From: Desertivirga xinjiangensis
Lineage (GTDB): Bacteria; Bacteroidota; Bacteroidia; Sphingobacteriales; Sphingobacteriaceae
DNA: 64,000 bases
NCBI RefSeq assembly: GCF_024436435.1
Contig: NZ_JAFMZP010000008.1
Coordinates: 1 to 64,000, forward strand
Direction: 5' to 3'
The notes under the pieces: model-generated
The model's database searches: none
Told to the model about the DNA's origin: nothing
The model's input: the letters and a program-made list of their open reading frames with translations, nothing else
Made by a program: the position numbers and the translations under genes
Part shown: in pieces, positions 24,040 through 34,422 of the stretch
Layout of the letters: each line of letters begins with the position of its first letter
Numbering within the stretch: position 1 is the stretch's first letter

Positions 24040-24756
24040 ATGAAGTCATTAAGTGTGAATTGGTTTATAGAGGGATCTGTTGATTTTGAACGAAAGAAGT
24101 ATCAGTTATTGGCTTATTTGCAGCAGATAAATCAACACTTTAATAAAACTAAGCTTTACCCTGATCTCAACGATCTGATCTTCCACTATAATAATCTTTT
24201 AAAGTTTAAAGAGAACAAGGCGGCTTTGCAGCAGGCATTTCCTGAACGACTTACCAATGCCGACCTGGAGGCTCTCAAATTGACCTATGATAAAATGGTA
24301 AAGGATGATTCGCTGATGCAACAGATAGAGCATATCATCAGTTATTCCATACGAAAAATGGACCCAGCCATTAAAGAAGGAAAGGAAATCTATGACTTTG
24401 TGGAAAGCCGGATCAGAATAGAGGCTATCGGGGTTATTCCCTTATACCCGTATCACGGTTATCTGCTTTTAAGGAACGGTGACGAGAAAGTAACCAAGGT
24501 TTATGAATATCAGGTAACTATTTTTGAAGGGAAGGATGAAAAGTACAGGGGGATCAATACTTCGTTTGTAACGAGCTTTGAACGTAATTTCATTTACACG
24601 CCTGAAGCCATCAGGAAAGAATTGATCCATAAAAGGAGGGAGGTCCCTAATCCTGCTGTATATCATGTGGAAACTGATATTACTTTTCCTTTTGAACAAA
24701 CCTTGCTGCCGCTTGCCAAACGGAGTTTGGTAAAGCATATATCAACTGCGGCGTAG
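24040..24756 (+). CDS. Unknown 238-aa cytoplasmic protein
   Basis: A conserved-looking soluble protein that I do not recognise. The N-terminal half is helical (ERKKYQLLAYLQQINQHFNKT), and the C-terminal half is beta-rich with PYHGYLLLRNGDEKVTKVYEY and FPFEQTLLPLAKRS. A longer frame opens at 23986, but ATG 24040 is preferred because AAGGAGG lies 7 bp before it, one of the few clear Shine-Dalgarno sites in the window. It is divergent from the RsmI-like gene. Confidence 0.75.
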   Translation: MKSLSVNWFIEGSVDFERKKYQLLAYLQQINQHFNKTKLYPDLNDLIFHYNNLLKFKENKAALQQAFPERLTNADLEALKLTYDKMVKDDSLMQQIEHIISYSIRKMDPAIKEGKEIYDFVESRIRIEAIGVIPLYPYHGYLLLRNGDEKVTKVYEYQVTIFEGKDEKYRGINTSFVTSFERNFIYTPEAIRKELIHKRREVPNPAVYHVETDITFPFEQTLLPLAKRSLVKHISTAA

Positions 24757-24830
24757 TGTAAAGAGAGCGTGTCCGGAAAGGGTGTCCTGAAATTCGGGTC
24801 CTTCGTAATTGACGCGAGCTCGGTTACTTC

Positions 24831-24904
24831 GTCATCCTGAACTTGATTCAGGACCTCTTGCTTAAGCAGGTACAAGAGGTGCCGAAATAAATTCGGCATG
24901 ACGA
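24831..24904. repeat. Palindromic repeat, family A
   Basis: GTCATCCTGAA...TTCAGGACCTCTTG on the left, CAAGAGGTGCCGAA...TTCGGCATGAC on the right, with a central spacer containing CTTAAGCAGG. It sits between convergent genes and may serve as their terminator. Confidence 0.75.
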
Positions 24905-24979
24905 TCAGCCTGGTAAGGACGGCCTTTGGACACCCCTTTATGATTATTAAATATTTGTCTTTTACTCAATTCGCTGGCT

Positions 24980-25002
24980 AGCGCACGCGTGCCGCGTGTG
25001 CT
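24980..25002. repeat. Palindromic repeat, family B
   Basis: AGC and CACGCG pair with CGCGTG and GCT. It touches the aspS stop codon (25001-25003), so the hairpin directly follows the gene. Confidence 0.7.
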
Positions 25003-26746
25003 AAGAAACTGTCTTTATACTCAATTCCTTCAATTGCTCTTCTGATATGGTAGAAGGGGAGTCGATCATGACGTCGCGTCCTGAATTATTTTTAGGGAAG
25101 GCGATCACATCACGTATGGAATCTAATCCTGCAAAAATCGATACCAGGCGGTCAAAGCCAAAGGCAATACCCCCGTGTGGTGGCGCTCCGAACTCGAAAG
25201 CGTCCAGCAGGAAGCCAAATTGCTTTTGTGCTTCTTCTTCCGTAAAGCCAAGGTGTTTGAACATCAAGGATTGCAACGCGCGGTCATGGATACGGATGGA
25301 ACCTCCGCCGATCTCTGTTCCGTTAATTACCAGGTCATAGGCATTAGCTCGTACTTCTCCTGGTTTCGTATCTAGCAAAGCGATGTCTTCTGGTTTCGGA
25401 GACGTGAAAGGATGGTGCATAGCATGGTAACGTCCACTTTCTTCATCCCATTCCAGCAGTGGGAAGTCGATAACCCATAATGGAGCGAATTGATTTTTAT
25501 CGCGTAAGCCTAAACGTGAACCCATTTCGAGGCGAAGCTCGTTCAATTGCTTACGGGCTTTGTCGGCAGCACCGGCCATAACCAGGATAAGATCACCTGG
25601 TTCAGCATTGAATGCTGCAGCCCAGGCTTTCAGCTGCTCTTCGCCGTAAAATTTATCGACAGATGATTTAAGGGAACCATCTGCGTTGCAACGAAGGTAA
25701 ACAAGGCCTGTCGCGCCAATTTGTGGTCGCTTAACAAAGTCTGTTAACTCGTCTAATTGTTTTCTTGTGTATTCAGCACAACCTTTGGCATTGATGCCGA
25801 CAACCAGTTCGGCGTTATCGAATACCGGGAATCCGGCACCTTTCAATACGTCGTTTAGTTCTACGAACTCCATTCCAAAGCGAGTGTCAGGTTTATCTGA
25901 ACCGTATAAACGCATCGCATCTGCATACACCATTCTTGGAACTTCGTTCAGGTCAATCCCTTTAACGGATTTGAACAAGCTGCGTATTAAGCCTTCGAAC
26001 AAGTTTAGGATGTCTTCCTGCTCGATGAAAGCCATCTCGCAGTCGATCTGCGTAAACTCCGGCTGGCGGTCGGCACGAAGATCCTCATCACGGAAACATT
26101 TCACGATTTGAAAATACCGGTCGAAACCAGATACCATCAGGAGTTGTTTAAACGTTTGAGGCGACTGCGGCAAAGCGTAAAACTCGCCCGGATTCATGCG
26201 GCTTGGTACCACAAAGTCCCTTGCACCTTCCGGTGTAGATTTGATGAGTACAGGAGTTTCTACCTCCAGGAAGTTCTGACTGTCGAGGTATTTCCTGATT
26301 TCCTGTGCCATTTTATGACGAAGTACAAGGTTGTTCCTAACGGGATTACGGCGAAGGTCGAGATAACGGTATTTCATCCTTAGATCTTCACCTCCGTCCG
26401 TTTCATCTTCGATAAGGAAAGGAGGTAATTTGGCCGAATTCAGGATCTCGAGGGAAGATACCTTTATTTCGATATCCCCGGTAGGTATTTTCGCGTTTTT
26501 ATTAGAACGCTCAACAACCTTACCCTGAACTTTAATTACATATTCGCGTGCTAATTTGCGTGCCTGGTCGCCAATTACAGCATCTTCTTCCATGTTAAAA
26601 ACAAGTTGAGTGATGCCGTAACGGTCGCGTACATCAATAAACGTCATTCCGCCCAGATCGCGTGATTTTTGAACCCACCCTGCCAGGGTGACTTCTTTTC
26701 CTAAATCACTGATGTTTAATTCGCCGCAGGTATGTGTCCTATGCAT
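25001..26746 (-). CDS. aspS: Aspartyl-tRNA synthetase
   Basis: A 581-aa class IIb synthetase that charges tRNA-Asp. An OB-fold anticodon-binding domain comes first ([22 protein letters not shown], residues 21-42). Then comes the catalytic core with motif 2 ([18 protein letters not shown]), the bacterial-type GAD insertion, and motif 3 ([11 protein letters not shown]). Length is that of the bacterial type. A -7 box match lies at 26766-26773. The GUC anticodon of the odd tRNA-like gene at 14318 would make it a candidate, but doubtful, substrate. Confidence 0.97.
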   Translation of the reverse strand: MHRTHTCGELNISDLGKEVTLAGWVQKSRDLGGMTFIDVRDRYGITQLVFNMEEDAVIGDQARKLAREYVIKVQGKVVERSNKNAKIPTGDIEIKVSSLEILNSAKLPPFLIEDETDGGEDLRMKYRYLDLRRNPVRNNLVLRHKMAQEIRKYLDSQNFLEVETPVLIKSTPEGARDFVVPSRMNPGEFYALPQSPQTFKQLLMVSGFDRYFQIVKCFRDEDLRADRQPEFTQIDCEMAFIEQEDILNLFEGLIRSLFKSVKGIDLNEVPRMVYADAMRLYGSDKPDTRFGMEFVELNDVLKGAGFPVFDNAELVVGINAKGCAEYTRKQLDELTDFVKRPQIGATGLVYLRCNADGSLKSSVDKFYGEEQLKAWAAAFNAEPGDLILVMAGAADKARKQLNELRLEMGSRLGLRDKNQFAPLWVIDFPLLEWDEESGRYHAMHHPFTSPKPEDIALLDTKPGEVRANAYDLVINGTEIGGGSIRIHDRALQSLMFKHLGFTEEEAQKQFGFLLDAFEFGAPPHGGIAFGFDRLVSIFAGLDSIRDVIAFPKNNSGRDVMIDSPSTISEEQLKELSIKTVS

Positions 26747-26765
26747 AAAATTGAGGTTAGAGGTG

Positions 26766-26773
26766 CAAAAGTA
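26766..26773 (-). promoter_or_regulatory. -7 box before aspS
   Basis: TACTTTTG on the minus strand matches TAnnTTTG, 19 bp before the aspS ATG. A TTTG lies 16 bp upstream, a shorter spacing than usual. Confidence 0.35.
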
Positions 26774-26865
26774 TATTTTTTGCGTTTACCAAAGGTATTT
26801 AAGGACGAAAAAAATACTTTTGCAGGCTCATCTGGTAGTTCAAAAATAAAAACCTTTATTTCCTG

Positions 26866-26951
26866 GTCATCCTGAACTTGTTTCAGGACCGCTTGCCTTA
26901 GCCGGTTTTCTATGGAAAGTTCAAGAGATGCCGAAATACTTCGGCATGACG
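26866..26951. repeat. Palindromic repeat, family A
   Basis: Same composite design: GTCATCCTGAA left end, CAAGAGATGCCGAAA...TTCGGCATGAC right end, with a longer central spacer. It lies between dapF and aspS. Confidence 0.75.
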
Positions 26952-27022
26952 ATACGCATAAAGAGATGTGCCTAAGAGAATGGAATCCGCTTCAAAGATG
27001 CTGGCTTCAAGAAGGCTCCGGC

Positions 27023-27805
27023 TTACTTTACCTCTACCTCTCCCTCAAACACAAACTTTGCAGGTCCTTCCAGAAAGATATTGCTGAAGCGTTCACCGTC
27101 ATAGTCAAAACGGATGTTCAGGTTGCCACCTAATACTTTAACCGGGATATTAATTGTTCCGGTTTGGTTACGCTTTTTTGCCATCGCGAGAGCGACTGCG
27201 GTAACGCCGGTGCCACAGGCAAAAGTTTCATCTTCTACGCCGCGTTCGTACGTGCGAACAAATAAATGATCATCGAATGTTTCTACAAAGTTGATATTGA
27301 TCCCGTCTTTTGCGTAGGTGTTGTTATAGCGGATTGCTCTGCCTTCTGTAAAAACGTTTTTATTTTTAAGATCCTTGGCTTCTATTACATAATGAGGTGA
27401 GCCCGTATTCAATACGCAAGCATCTCCATCTTCAGATACAGAATTTACATCGATCATTTGAAGACTTACCCAGTTATCTGAAATTTTGGCATAATGCGGC
27501 CCGTCTACTGCCAAAAAATTAGTTTCATCGCTGATGATCTTCAGATCTCTGGCAAAAGCTACAATGCAGCGGCCTCCGTTGCCGCACATGCTGCTTGGCT
27601 GCCCGTCGGAGTTATAATATACCATTTCAAAGTCGAAGCCATCTTTCTGCTGGAGGAACATCATTCCATCTCCTCCGATGCCGAAACGACGATCGCATAA
27701 GGAAGCGATTAGCTTGGGTTGATGATGATCTATACTTAAATCCCTGTTATCTAACAGGATAAAGTCATTTCCGGCTCCCTGGTATTTAAAAAAATGTATT
27801 TTCAT
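27023..27805 (-). CDS. dapF: Diaminopimelate epimerase
   Basis: A 260-aa enzyme that converts LL- to meso-diaminopimelate for lysine and peptidoglycan synthesis. The two catalytic Cys lie in MCGNGGRC and ACGTGV. The frame can be extended four codons to a TTG at 27817; the ATG at 27805 (MKIHFFKYQGAGNDF) is the standard start. It lies on the same strand as aspS, but a 276-bp gap with a family A repeat separates them, so they are probably transcribed separately. Confidence 0.96.
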   Translation of the reverse strand: MKIHFFKYQGAGNDFILLDNRDLSIDHHQPKLIASLCDRRFGIGGDGMMFLQQKDGFDFEMVYYNSDGQPSSMCGNGGRCIVAFARDLKIISDETNFLAVDGPHYAKISDNWVSLQMIDVNSVSEDGDACVLNTGSPHYVIEAKDLKNKNVFTEGRAIRYNNTYAKDGININFVETFDDHLFVRTYERGVEDETFACGTGVTAVALAMAKKRNQTGTINIPVKVLGGNLNIRFDYDGERFSNIFLEGPAKFVFEGEVEVK

Positions 27806-27949
27806 TTCGATGTGCAAGATTACGAATTGTGGAAGGAATTTTGTTGATCTTTTAACAGATTTTGCTAATATTGACCGGTTTCTGACCGGATCTTGAAATA
27901 AATTAAATTTGTTTTAACAATTTTTAACACAAAACGGTGTACATGAAAA

Positions 27950-27981
27950 TTGCAAAATCCGTTTTACTGGTATTAAATTTG
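27950..27981 (+). promoter_or_regulatory. Promoter of the HtrA protease gene
   Basis: TTG (27950-27952) and TAAATTTG (27974-27981) are 21 bp apart, close to the Bacteroidota consensus. The ATG lies 27 bp after the -7 box. Confidence 0.5.
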
Positions 27982-28008
27982 AATTGAAATCAACACGAGG
28001 AAAATAAT

Positions 28009-29523
28009 ATGAAAAAAATAGGAATAACTCTATTAACTGCATTTGTTGGTGGTGCTATCGCGGTAGGCGGGTATAAGCTTATCGAGAACCAGTACACCGG
28101 CAATATGTCTCTTGAGGAGCGGCAGAAAGTTTATTTTGCAAATAACCCTGTGTCTGTTTCATCAGCAGGGGATGTAGACTTTGTTCAGGCAGCGGCAGTG
28201 GTAACACCTGCGGTTGTTCATATACAAACAACTTATAGTAGTAATAACGCGTCCCGCGGACAAAGTGGTGATCCTTTCGAGGATATGTTCCGCGACTTTA
28301 TGACGCCAAGGAACAGGCCGAGACAGCCTCAGATGGCGTCCGGTTCTGGCGTAATTGTGACCGATGATGGTTATATCGTTACCAACAACCACGTGGTTGA
28401 AAATGCCAGCAAGATTGAGATCATCATGACAGACAATCGTTCTTATGAGGCTAAGATCGTTGGACGCGACCCTAACACTGACCTTGCATTGGTTAAGGTA
28501 AATGCTACCGGCCTGCCAGTTGTTAAAATAGGTAACTCTGATAATGTGCAGGTTGGCGAGTGGGTACTCGCAGTAGGATACCCTTTTACCTTGAATTCAA
28601 CGGTTACTGCTGGTATTGTAAGTGCTAAAGGAAGAAGTATCGGAATTCTTGGCGGTCAGGAGGAGGATAGCAGATATAGGAATCCCGATCAACCGCGTGT
28701 CAATACAGCTATTGAGTCGTTTATTCAAACTGACGCAGCCATCAACCGCGGCAACAGCGGCGGTGCTTTGGTGAATACCCGTGGTGAACTTATCGGTATT
28801 AACGCTGCAATAGCCTCTCAGAGTGGTAGCTATGAAGGTTACGGTTTTGCAATCCCGGTGAACCTTGCCAAAAAGATTATGGACGACTTTATCAAATATG
28901 GTTCTGTTAAACGTGGTTTTGTAGGCGTAACTTTTGAAGAGCTTAATGCAAGTTCTGCCAAAGAGAAAGGCTTAAAACGTATCAACGGTCTATATGTGAA
29001 TTCGGTAGTTAGTGGCGGTGGCGCTGCGGCGGCAGGCATTAAAGAGGGCGATGTGTTGACTAAAGTTGACGGTAATAAGATCATGTCATCTGCAGATCTT
29101 CAGGAGCGTGTTGCAAGGTTAAGGCCTGGCGATAAGGTACAGCTTACTTATGAACGTGGCGGTTCAGAAAAAACGGCTACGGTGACATTGAAAGGCGAAG
29201 AGACTGTGAAGAATGCCAGTACAGTATCGTCTAAGGCGATCGTGGATAAACTTGGAGCAAGTTTCACGCCAGTTACAAACGCTCAAAAACAACGCTTTGG
29301 AATTAGTTCCGGACTGGTAGTATCGAATATCAAGGCCGGTGGCTTGTTAGCTAATTATGATATCCCTAATGGCACGATCATCACAAGTATAAATGCGAGG
29401 GCTGTCTCCAAAGTTGATGATCTTAGAGAAGCCTTAGGTGATTCGAAAAATAACTCTATCCGTTTGGAAGGTGTTGCTCCAGACGGTATGAAGTTCCGCG
29501 TGATCTTTCCAATCAGCGAATAA
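28009..29523 (+). CDS. Do/HtrA-family periplasmic serine protease
   Basis: A 504-aa DegP/DegQ-like protease with an N-terminal signal or anchor segment (GITLLTAFVGGAIAVGGY). The trypsin-like domain has the triad His128 (TNNHVV), Asp158 (NTDLAL) and Ser250 (GNSGG). Two PDZ domains follow (about 315-400 and 415-500). It would degrade or refold misfolded envelope proteins in the periplasm. Length is typical. It is a single gene with its own promoter, followed by a family A repeat and a bidirectional terminator. Confidence 0.94.
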   Translation: MKKIGITLLTAFVGGAIAVGGYKLIENQYTGNMSLEERQKVYFANNPVSVSSAGDVDFVQAAAVVTPAVVHIQTTYSSNNASRGQSGDPFEDMFRDFMTPRNRPRQPQMASGSGVIVTDDGYIVTNNHVVENASKIEIIMTDNRSYEAKIVGRDPNTDLALVKVNATGLPVVKIGNSDNVQVGEWVLAVGYPFTLNSTVTAGIVSAKGRSIGILGGQEEDSRYRNPDQPRVNTAIESFIQTDAAINRGNSGGALVNTRGELIGINAAIASQSGSYEGYGFAIPVNLAKKIMDDFIKYGSVKRGFVGVTFEELNASSAKEKGLKRINGLYVNSVVSGGGAAAAGIKEGDVLTKVDGNKIMSSADLQERVARLRPGDKVQLTYERGGSEKTATVTLKGEETVKNASTVSSKAIVDKLGASFTPVTNAQKQRFGISSGLVVSNIKAGGLLANYDIPNGTIITSINARAVSKVDDLREALGDSKNNSIRLEGVAPDGMKFRVIFPISE

Positions 29524-29534
29524 TCGCTCTCCAG

Positions 29535-29619
29535 GTCATCCTGAATTGTTTCAGGACCTCTTGATCTAAGCAGGTTTGTTACCTGGTCAAGAGATGCCGA
29601 AATAAATTCGGCATGACGA
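29535..29619. repeat. Palindromic repeat, family A
   Basis: GTCATCCTGAA...TTCAGGACCTCTTG and CAAGAGATGCCGAA...TTCGGCATGAC, just after the HtrA gene. Confidence 0.75.
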
Positions 29620-29631
29620 GAGATGTATAGA

Positions 29632-29675
29632 AAAATCGCCTTTCGTTTTAAATAAGCGAAAGGCTTTTTTATTTT
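29632..29675. terminator. Bidirectional terminator
   Basis: GCCTTTCG (29638-29645) pairs with CGAAAGGC (29657-29664), flanked by A-rich and T-rich runs. It ends the HtrA transcript, 18 bp before pdeM. Confidence 0.75.
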
Positions 29676-29681
29676 TGCAGC

Positions 29682-30344
29682 ATGTGGGCTACGAAGAGTT
29701 TAGAATGGGAGTTTAAGGGGCAGCATCTGGTTTTCTTACCGCAGAAAGCTATGTTCTGGAAGGAGGAGAGAACTCTTGTGGTAGCTGATCTTCATATTGG
29801 AAAGGTAGGGCACTTCAGAAAAGCAGGCATCGCTATTCCAAAATTGATGGAACAGGAAGAGCTTAGCGTGCTGTCTGATCTTGTTCATGAACATAAGCCC
29901 CAAAGGATAATTTTTCTTGGCGACCTCTTTCATAGCGATCATAATAATGATTGGAACTGGCTAGTGCTTTGGAGAGAGCAGTTTCCGGCCATTGAAATGG
30001 TTCTGGTGAAAGGAAATCATGATATTTTGCATGAAAGCTATTATGCAGAAGCCGGCTTTGTAATTTTTGAGACATTTGCAACATGTACTTTCCTGTTTGT
30101 TCATGAACCTCTTAAAAGTGCGAGCCTGATAAATGAAAAAAAGTATGTTATTAGCGGACATATTCATCCTGGTGTCAAGCTCAGAGGATTAGGACGCCAG
30201 TCTTTAACAGTTTCTTGTTTTTATTTCGGAGAAAAGCAGGCAGTTTTACCTGCATTCGGCAAATTTACCGGCAATTTTTGTGTAGAAGCGGAGAAAAGTT
30301 CAAGGGTTTTCGGCGTGTTGAGCGAAAAGGTGGTGCTTTTATAA
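29682..30344 (+). CDS. pdeM: PdeM-type metallophosphoesterase
   Basis: A 220-aa calcineurin-like phosphoesterase. Metal-binding motifs seen are VVADLHIGK (DxH), FLGDLFHS (GDxxH), VKGNHDI (GNHD), FVHEP and SGHIHPG. PdeM proteins are annotated as DNA-damage-response endonucleases associated with LigD-like ligases, but no ligase or helicase partner lies nearby here. No signal peptide. It is a single gene on the + strand. Confidence 0.88.
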   Translation: MWATKSLEWEFKGQHLVFLPQKAMFWKEERTLVVADLHIGKVGHFRKAGIAIPKLMEQEELSVLSDLVHEHKPQRIIFLGDLFHSDHNNDWNWLVLWREQFPAIEMVLVKGNHDILHESYYAEAGFVIFETFATCTFLFVHEPLKSASLINEKKYVISGHIHPGVKLRGLGRQSLTVSCFYFGEKQAVLPAFGKFTGNFCVEAEKSSRVFGVLSEKVVLL

Positions 30345-30493
30345 ATATTGTCTTTTTCTTTCGACAGGTTTGGCCTGAAAACTCCCTTTCAGTATTATTT
30401 TGGCAATAAAATAAGTGGCTTTTAGAACGTTTCTAAATAAGTTTATTTTTTTGTCAGCGCATTGCAGCTTTACATATATTCGGCCTAATTAAA

Positions 30494-30501
30494 TACTTTT
30501 G
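30494..30501 (+). promoter_or_regulatory. -7 box before sdhC
   Basis: TACTTTTG matches TAnnTTTG, 34 bp before the sdhC ATG. No convincing -33 box is at the usual distance. Confidence 0.35.
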
Positions 30502-30535
30502 TATTCCAAAAATTAACAAAATCAATCAGAAGGTA

Positions 30536-31318
30536 ATGAGCAGTTTTACAAAAGCTTTCTCGTCCACATTGGGGAAGAAATTGATTATGGGCTTAACAGG
30601 GCTTTTTTTAGCGCTATTCCTGGTAGTCCATCTTATCGGTAACTTACAATTGTTTAAGGACGATGGCGGCAAGGCATTCAATGAGTACTCTTATTTCATG
30701 ACTCATTTCATGCCCATCAAGATTATTTCGTATTTATTGTACGCGTCAATAGTTTTACATGCGGTGTACGCATTGATCCTGACACTAGGCAACAAAAAAG
30801 CACGTACTGTTGGTTACGCACAGTATAACGGCGCTGCTAACAGTACATGGAGTTCAAGGAACATGGGAATTCTTGGAACTATCCTCTTAATCTTTATCGT
30901 GATCCATATGAAGACTTTCTGGGCTGAATATCACTGGGGTGGTTTACCTTATATTAAATATGAGACTAACCTTAGCGACGCCAGCGATGTGAAAGTTACT
31001 CCGCTTCCTTATGAAGGGAAACAACTGGTTCATTCACAATATGTGGATACTCAAAACGGGACTGAAGTTGTAGTGGCAAAGGATCTTTATAAGATTGTAA
31101 ACGAAGCTTTCAGCCAGCCCTGGTATGTTGCTTTATACGTTTTATCTATGATCGCTATGGGTTTTCACTTGTATCATGGTTTCCAGAGTGGTTTCCAGAC
31201 ACTGGGTTTTGACCATAGTAAATACAAACCATTAATAGATTTTCTGGGCCTTTGGGTTTTCAGTATTATCATTCCGGCCTTGTTTGCTGCAATGCCACTG
31301 TACTTTTTATTTAAATAA
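30536..31318 (+). CDS. sdhC: Succinate dehydrogenase cytochrome b subunit
   Basis: A 260-aa membrane subunit of the class B (b-type dihaem, single anchor polypeptide) succinate:quinone oxidoreductase found in Bacteroidota. It has about five transmembrane helices and conserved His residues in them (LFLVVHLIGN, IVLHAVYAL, IVIHMKTF, GFHLYHGF). It anchors SdhA/B and passes electrons to menaquinone. It is the first gene of sdhCAB, with 40 bp to sdhA. Confidence 0.95.
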   Translation: MSSFTKAFSSTLGKKLIMGLTGLFLALFLVVHLIGNLQLFKDDGGKAFNEYSYFMTHFMPIKIISYLLYASIVLHAVYALILTLGNKKARTVGYAQYNGAANSTWSSRNMGILGTILLIFIVIHMKTFWAEYHWGGLPYIKYETNLSDASDVKVTPLPYEGKQLVHSQYVDTQNGTEVVVAKDLYKIVNEAFSQPWYVALYVLSMIAMGFHLYHGFQSGFQTLGFDHSKYKPLIDFLGLWVFSIIIPALFAAMPLYFLFK

Positions 31319-31358
31319 AATTATCACCCAGTAAGGGAGTACAAAAAAGATTCAAAAG

Positions 31359-33293
31359 ATGATTTTAGATTCTAAAATACCGGAAGGCCCTTTAGCCGAA
31401 AAGTGGTCGAAACATAAATTTAACTTAAAGCTGGTTAACCCCGCTAATAAGAGAAAATACACCGTTATTGTAATAGGTAGCGGCCTGGCTGGCTCCTCTG
31501 CTGCGGCATCACTTGCCGAGCTGGGTTACAACGTAAAGGTTTTCTGTTTCCAGGACAGCCCGCGTCGTGCTCACTCCATTGCAGCTCAGGGCGGTATTAA
31601 TGCCGCCAAGAACTACCGTAATGACGGAGACAGCGTTTATCGTTTATTCTATGATACCATCAAAGGAGGTGACTACCGGGCACGGGAGGCAAACGTTCAT
31701 CGTTTGGCTGAAGAGTCGGTAAATATTATCGACCAGTGTGTGGCTCAGGGTGTTCCTTTTGCCCGCGAATACGGAGGTCTTCTTGATAACCGTTCATTCG
31801 GTGGATCACAGGTATCCCGTACATTTTACGCACGCGGACAAACAGGACAGCAATTATTATTGGGTGCATACTCTGCTTTAAATCGCCAGATAAATGCAGG
31901 AACTGTTAAGATGTACAACAGGCATGAAATGCTTGATGTGGTGGTAGTTGACGGTAAGGCTCAAGGTGTAATTACCCGTAACCTGATTTCTGGAGAAATT
32001 GAATCGCACGCAGGTCATGCTGTATTGCTTTGTACCGGTGGATATGGAAACGTGTTCTACCTTTCTACAAATGCAATGGGTAGTAATACCACCGCTATCT
32101 GGCGCGCACATAAAAAAGGTGCTTTCTTTGGTAACCCATGCTACACGCAAATTCACCCTACCTGTATTCCGGTAAGTGGTGATCACCAGTCGAAGCTTAC
32201 ATTGATGTCTGAATCACTTCGTAACGACGGACGTGTTTGGGTGCCTAAAACACAGGCCATGGCTGAGCAGATCCGTAAAGGACAGCTGAAAGCAAGTGAT
32301 GTGAAGGAAGAAGACCGGGATTACTTCTTAGAGCGTAAGTATCCTTCATTCGGTAATCTGGTTCCACGCGATGTGGCATCCCGTAATGCTAAAGAAGCTT
32401 TTGATGACGGACGTGGTGTGGGCGGTTCAGGTAAAGCTGTTTACCTTGACTTCTCAGACGCTATCAGACGTTTAGGCAAAGCGGCTATCGAAGCGAAATA
32501 CGGTAACTTGTTCGATATGTATTATCAGATCACTGATGAAAATCCATACGAACAACCTATGCGTATTTATCCTGCTGTTCACTATACGATGGGTGGGCTT
32601 TGGGTTGACTATAACCTGATGACTACGATTCCCGGCTTATATGCCCTGGGAGAATGTAATTTCTCTGATCATGGTGCTAACCGCCTTGGTGCATCTGCAT
32701 TGATGCAGGGATTAGCTGATGGCTATTTTGTAATTCCATATACACTTGGCGATTACCTTGCAGGTATTGGTCCAAAACCAGTAGATACCACTCACCCGGC
32801 GTTTGCTGAAGCGAAGAAAGGGGTTGAAGATAGGATCAACAAGCTATTATCTCTAAAAGGAACCAAAACGGTTGATGAATACCACCGTGAGCTTGGAAAC
32901 ATCATGTGGGAATATTGCGGTATGGCTCGTAACGAGGAAGGTCTGACAAAAGCCATTGGATTGATCCAGGATCTGAAAAAAGACTTCTGGCAAAATGCCA
33001 TTGTTCTGGGTGCTAACGAGGAGTTGAATATGTCACTCGAAAAAGCCAACCGTGTAGCCGACTTTATCGAGCTTGGTGAACTGATGGTTCGTGATGCCCT
33101 GCATAGAAGAGAATCTTGCGGCGGTCACTTCCGTGAAGAAAGTCAAACTGAAGAAGGCGAGGCTTTACGGAATGATGACGAATTTGCCTACGTAGCGGCA
33201 TGGCAGTTTGTCGGTGAAGATCAGCCGGAACAATTGCACAAAGAGGCACTGGTTTACGAAAACGTAAAATTAACACAACGTAGTTATAAGTAG
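31359..33293 (+). CDS. sdhA: Succinate dehydrogenase flavoprotein subunit
   Basis: A 644-aa subunit with covalent FAD. It has the dinucleotide motif [20 protein letters not shown], the substrate and FAD segment [12 protein letters not shown], and the catalytic [10 protein letters not shown] and [14 protein letters not shown] segments. It oxidises succinate to fumarate (or the reverse) at the inner face of the membrane. It lies between sdhC and sdhB in the usual Bacteroidota order. Confidence 0.97.
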   Translation: MILDSKIPEGPLAEKWSKHKFNLKLVNPANKRKYTVIVIGSGLAGSSAAASLAELGYNVKVFCFQDSPRRAHSIAAQGGINAAKNYRNDGDSVYRLFYDTIKGGDYRAREANVHRLAEESVNIIDQCVAQGVPFAREYGGLLDNRSFGGSQVSRTFYARGQTGQQLLLGAYSALNRQINAGTVKMYNRHEMLDVVVVDGKAQGVITRNLISGEIESHAGHAVLLCTGGYGNVFYLSTNAMGSNTTAIWRAHKKGAFFGNPCYTQIHPTCIPVSGDHQSKLTLMSESLRNDGRVWVPKTQAMAEQIRKGQLKASDVKEEDRDYFLERKYPSFGNLVPRDVASRNAKEAFDDGRGVGGSGKAVYLDFSDAIRRLGKAAIEAKYGNLFDMYYQITDENPYEQPMRIYPAVHYTMGGLWVDYNLMTTIPGLYALGECNFSDHGANRLGASALMQGLADGYFVIPYTLGDYLAGIGPKPVDTTHPAFAEAKKGVEDRINKLLSLKGTKTVDEYHRELGNIMWEYCGMARNEEGLTKAIGLIQDLKKDFWQNAIVLGANEELNMSLEKANRVADFIELGELMVRDALHRRESCGGHFREESQTEEGEALRNDDEFAYVAAWQFVGEDQPEQLHKEALVYENVKLTQRSYK

Positions 33294-33356
33294 AAGAATA
33301 CTAGATACGGGATATCATTCTCCGGATTGATATCTCAGATCTCAAATCTAAATAAG

Positions 33357-34130
33357 ATGAGCAGCGGAAACATGAATCTAACCCTGAAAGTTTGGAGGCA
33401 AAAAAATGCCAGCGACAAGGGTGAATTTGTTACATACAAAGCAGATAGTATCTCTCCGGATATGTCTTTCCTGGAAATGCTTGATGTAGTAAACGAACGT
33501 TTAACTAAAAAAGGACAAGACCCTATTCACTTTGATCACGATTGCCGTGAAGGAATTTGCGGGATGTGTTCATTATATATCAATGGCCGTCCGCACGGGC
33601 CCAAGCGTGCCATTACCACTTGCCAGCTGCATATGCGCAGCTTTAAAGATGGTGAGACTATTACAATCGAGCCATGGCGTGCAACTGCCTTTCCGGTGAT
33701 CAAGGATCTGGCAGTTGACCGTTCTGCATTCGACAGGATCCAGCAGGCTGGTGGTTATGTATCTGTAAACACCGGTGGTGTGCCTGATGCTAACGAAATT
33801 CCTATTCCAAAAGTTATAGCGGATGAGGCCTTCAATTCGGCAACCTGTATCCAGTGCGGTGCTTGCGTTGCGGCTTGTAAAAATGCGTCTGCATCTTTAT
33901 TTGTATCAGCTAAGATCTCCCAGCTTGCATTGTTGCCTCAGGGACAGCCTGAACGCTACCGCAGAGCCCAGGCGATGGTAGCTCAGATGGATGCTGAAGG
34001 TTTTGGTAGCTGTACCAATACAGGTGCATGCGAGATTGAATGTCCAAAGGAAATTTCTTTAACAAATATCAACAGAATGCGCCGTGATTATTTCGGTGCT
34101 AAGTTTTTTAAAGAAGAAGAAATTAATTAA
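33357..34130 (+). CDS. sdhB: Succinate dehydrogenase iron-sulfur subunit
   Basis: A 257-aa protein from ATG 33357 (the frame extends 10 codons further, but [15 protein letters not shown] is the natural start). The [2Fe-2S] site is [11 protein letters not shown]. The other two clusters are bound by [23 protein letters not shown] and intervening Cys residues. It carries electrons from FAD to the cytochrome b subunit. Last gene of the operon, followed by a hairpin. Confidence 0.96.
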   Translation: MSSGNMNLTLKVWRQKNASDKGEFVTYKADSISPDMSFLEMLDVVNERLTKKGQDPIHFDHDCREGICGMCSLYINGRPHGPKRAITTCQLHMRSFKDGETITIEPWRATAFPVIKDLAVDRSAFDRIQQAGGYVSVNTGGVPDANEIPIPKVIADEAFNSATCIQCGACVAACKNASASLFVSAKISQLALLPQGQPERYRRAQAMVAQMDAEGFGSCTNTGACEIECPKEISLTNINRMRRDYFGAKFFKEEEIN

Positions 34131-34156
34131 TTTTGCTTTACGAGGCAAGGTGGATA

Positions 34157-34192
34157 AAAGAGCCCTGGTACAGAAATGTGTCAGGGCTCTTG
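34157..34192 (+). terminator. Hairpin after sdhB
   Basis: AGAGCCCTG (34159-34167) pairs with CAGGGCTCT (34182-34190), followed by only TTGTG. A weak or factor-helped terminator of sdhCAB. Confidence 0.5.
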
Positions 34193-34250
34193 TGCGTAAA
34201 GAGAGCCGGCGGACAGGCTGTGTCATGACAATATTTGGTACCAGGCATGA

Positions 34251-34273
34251 GACGCACGCGGCACGCGTGCGCC
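34251..34273. repeat. Palindromic repeat, family B
   Basis: CGCACGCGGCACGCGTGCG unit. A partial second copy (GGCACGTGCGCC) follows at 34281-34292. Confidence 0.65.
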
Positions 34274-34312
34274 AGCTTTAGGCACGTGCGCCAGCCCTGG
34301 CTTATTTTTTTG

Positions 34313-34350
34313 GTCATCCTGAACTTGGTTCAGGATCTCTTGCCTAAGCG
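34313..34350. repeat. Half copy of repeat family A
   Basis: GTCATCCTGAACTTGGTTCAGGATCTCTTGCC, i.e. only the left half of the composite palindrome. Confidence 0.65.
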
Positions 34351-34422
34351 TGGCCTTATGGCTAGAAAGAAAAGGCAATCTGTAAAACCGTATAGCATTT
34401 TCCCTGTTTCTGTGAAACCACT

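Larger units (their letters stand above)
34131..34422. other. Intergenic gap with repeats only
   Basis: It holds the sdhB hairpin, one family B repeat with a partial copy, and half of a family A repeat. No gene is seen. Confidence 0.6.

Noticed and set aside
31878-32186. 102-aa minus-strand frame inside sdhA
   Set aside because: It is the shadow of a strongly conserved gene; no independent support.
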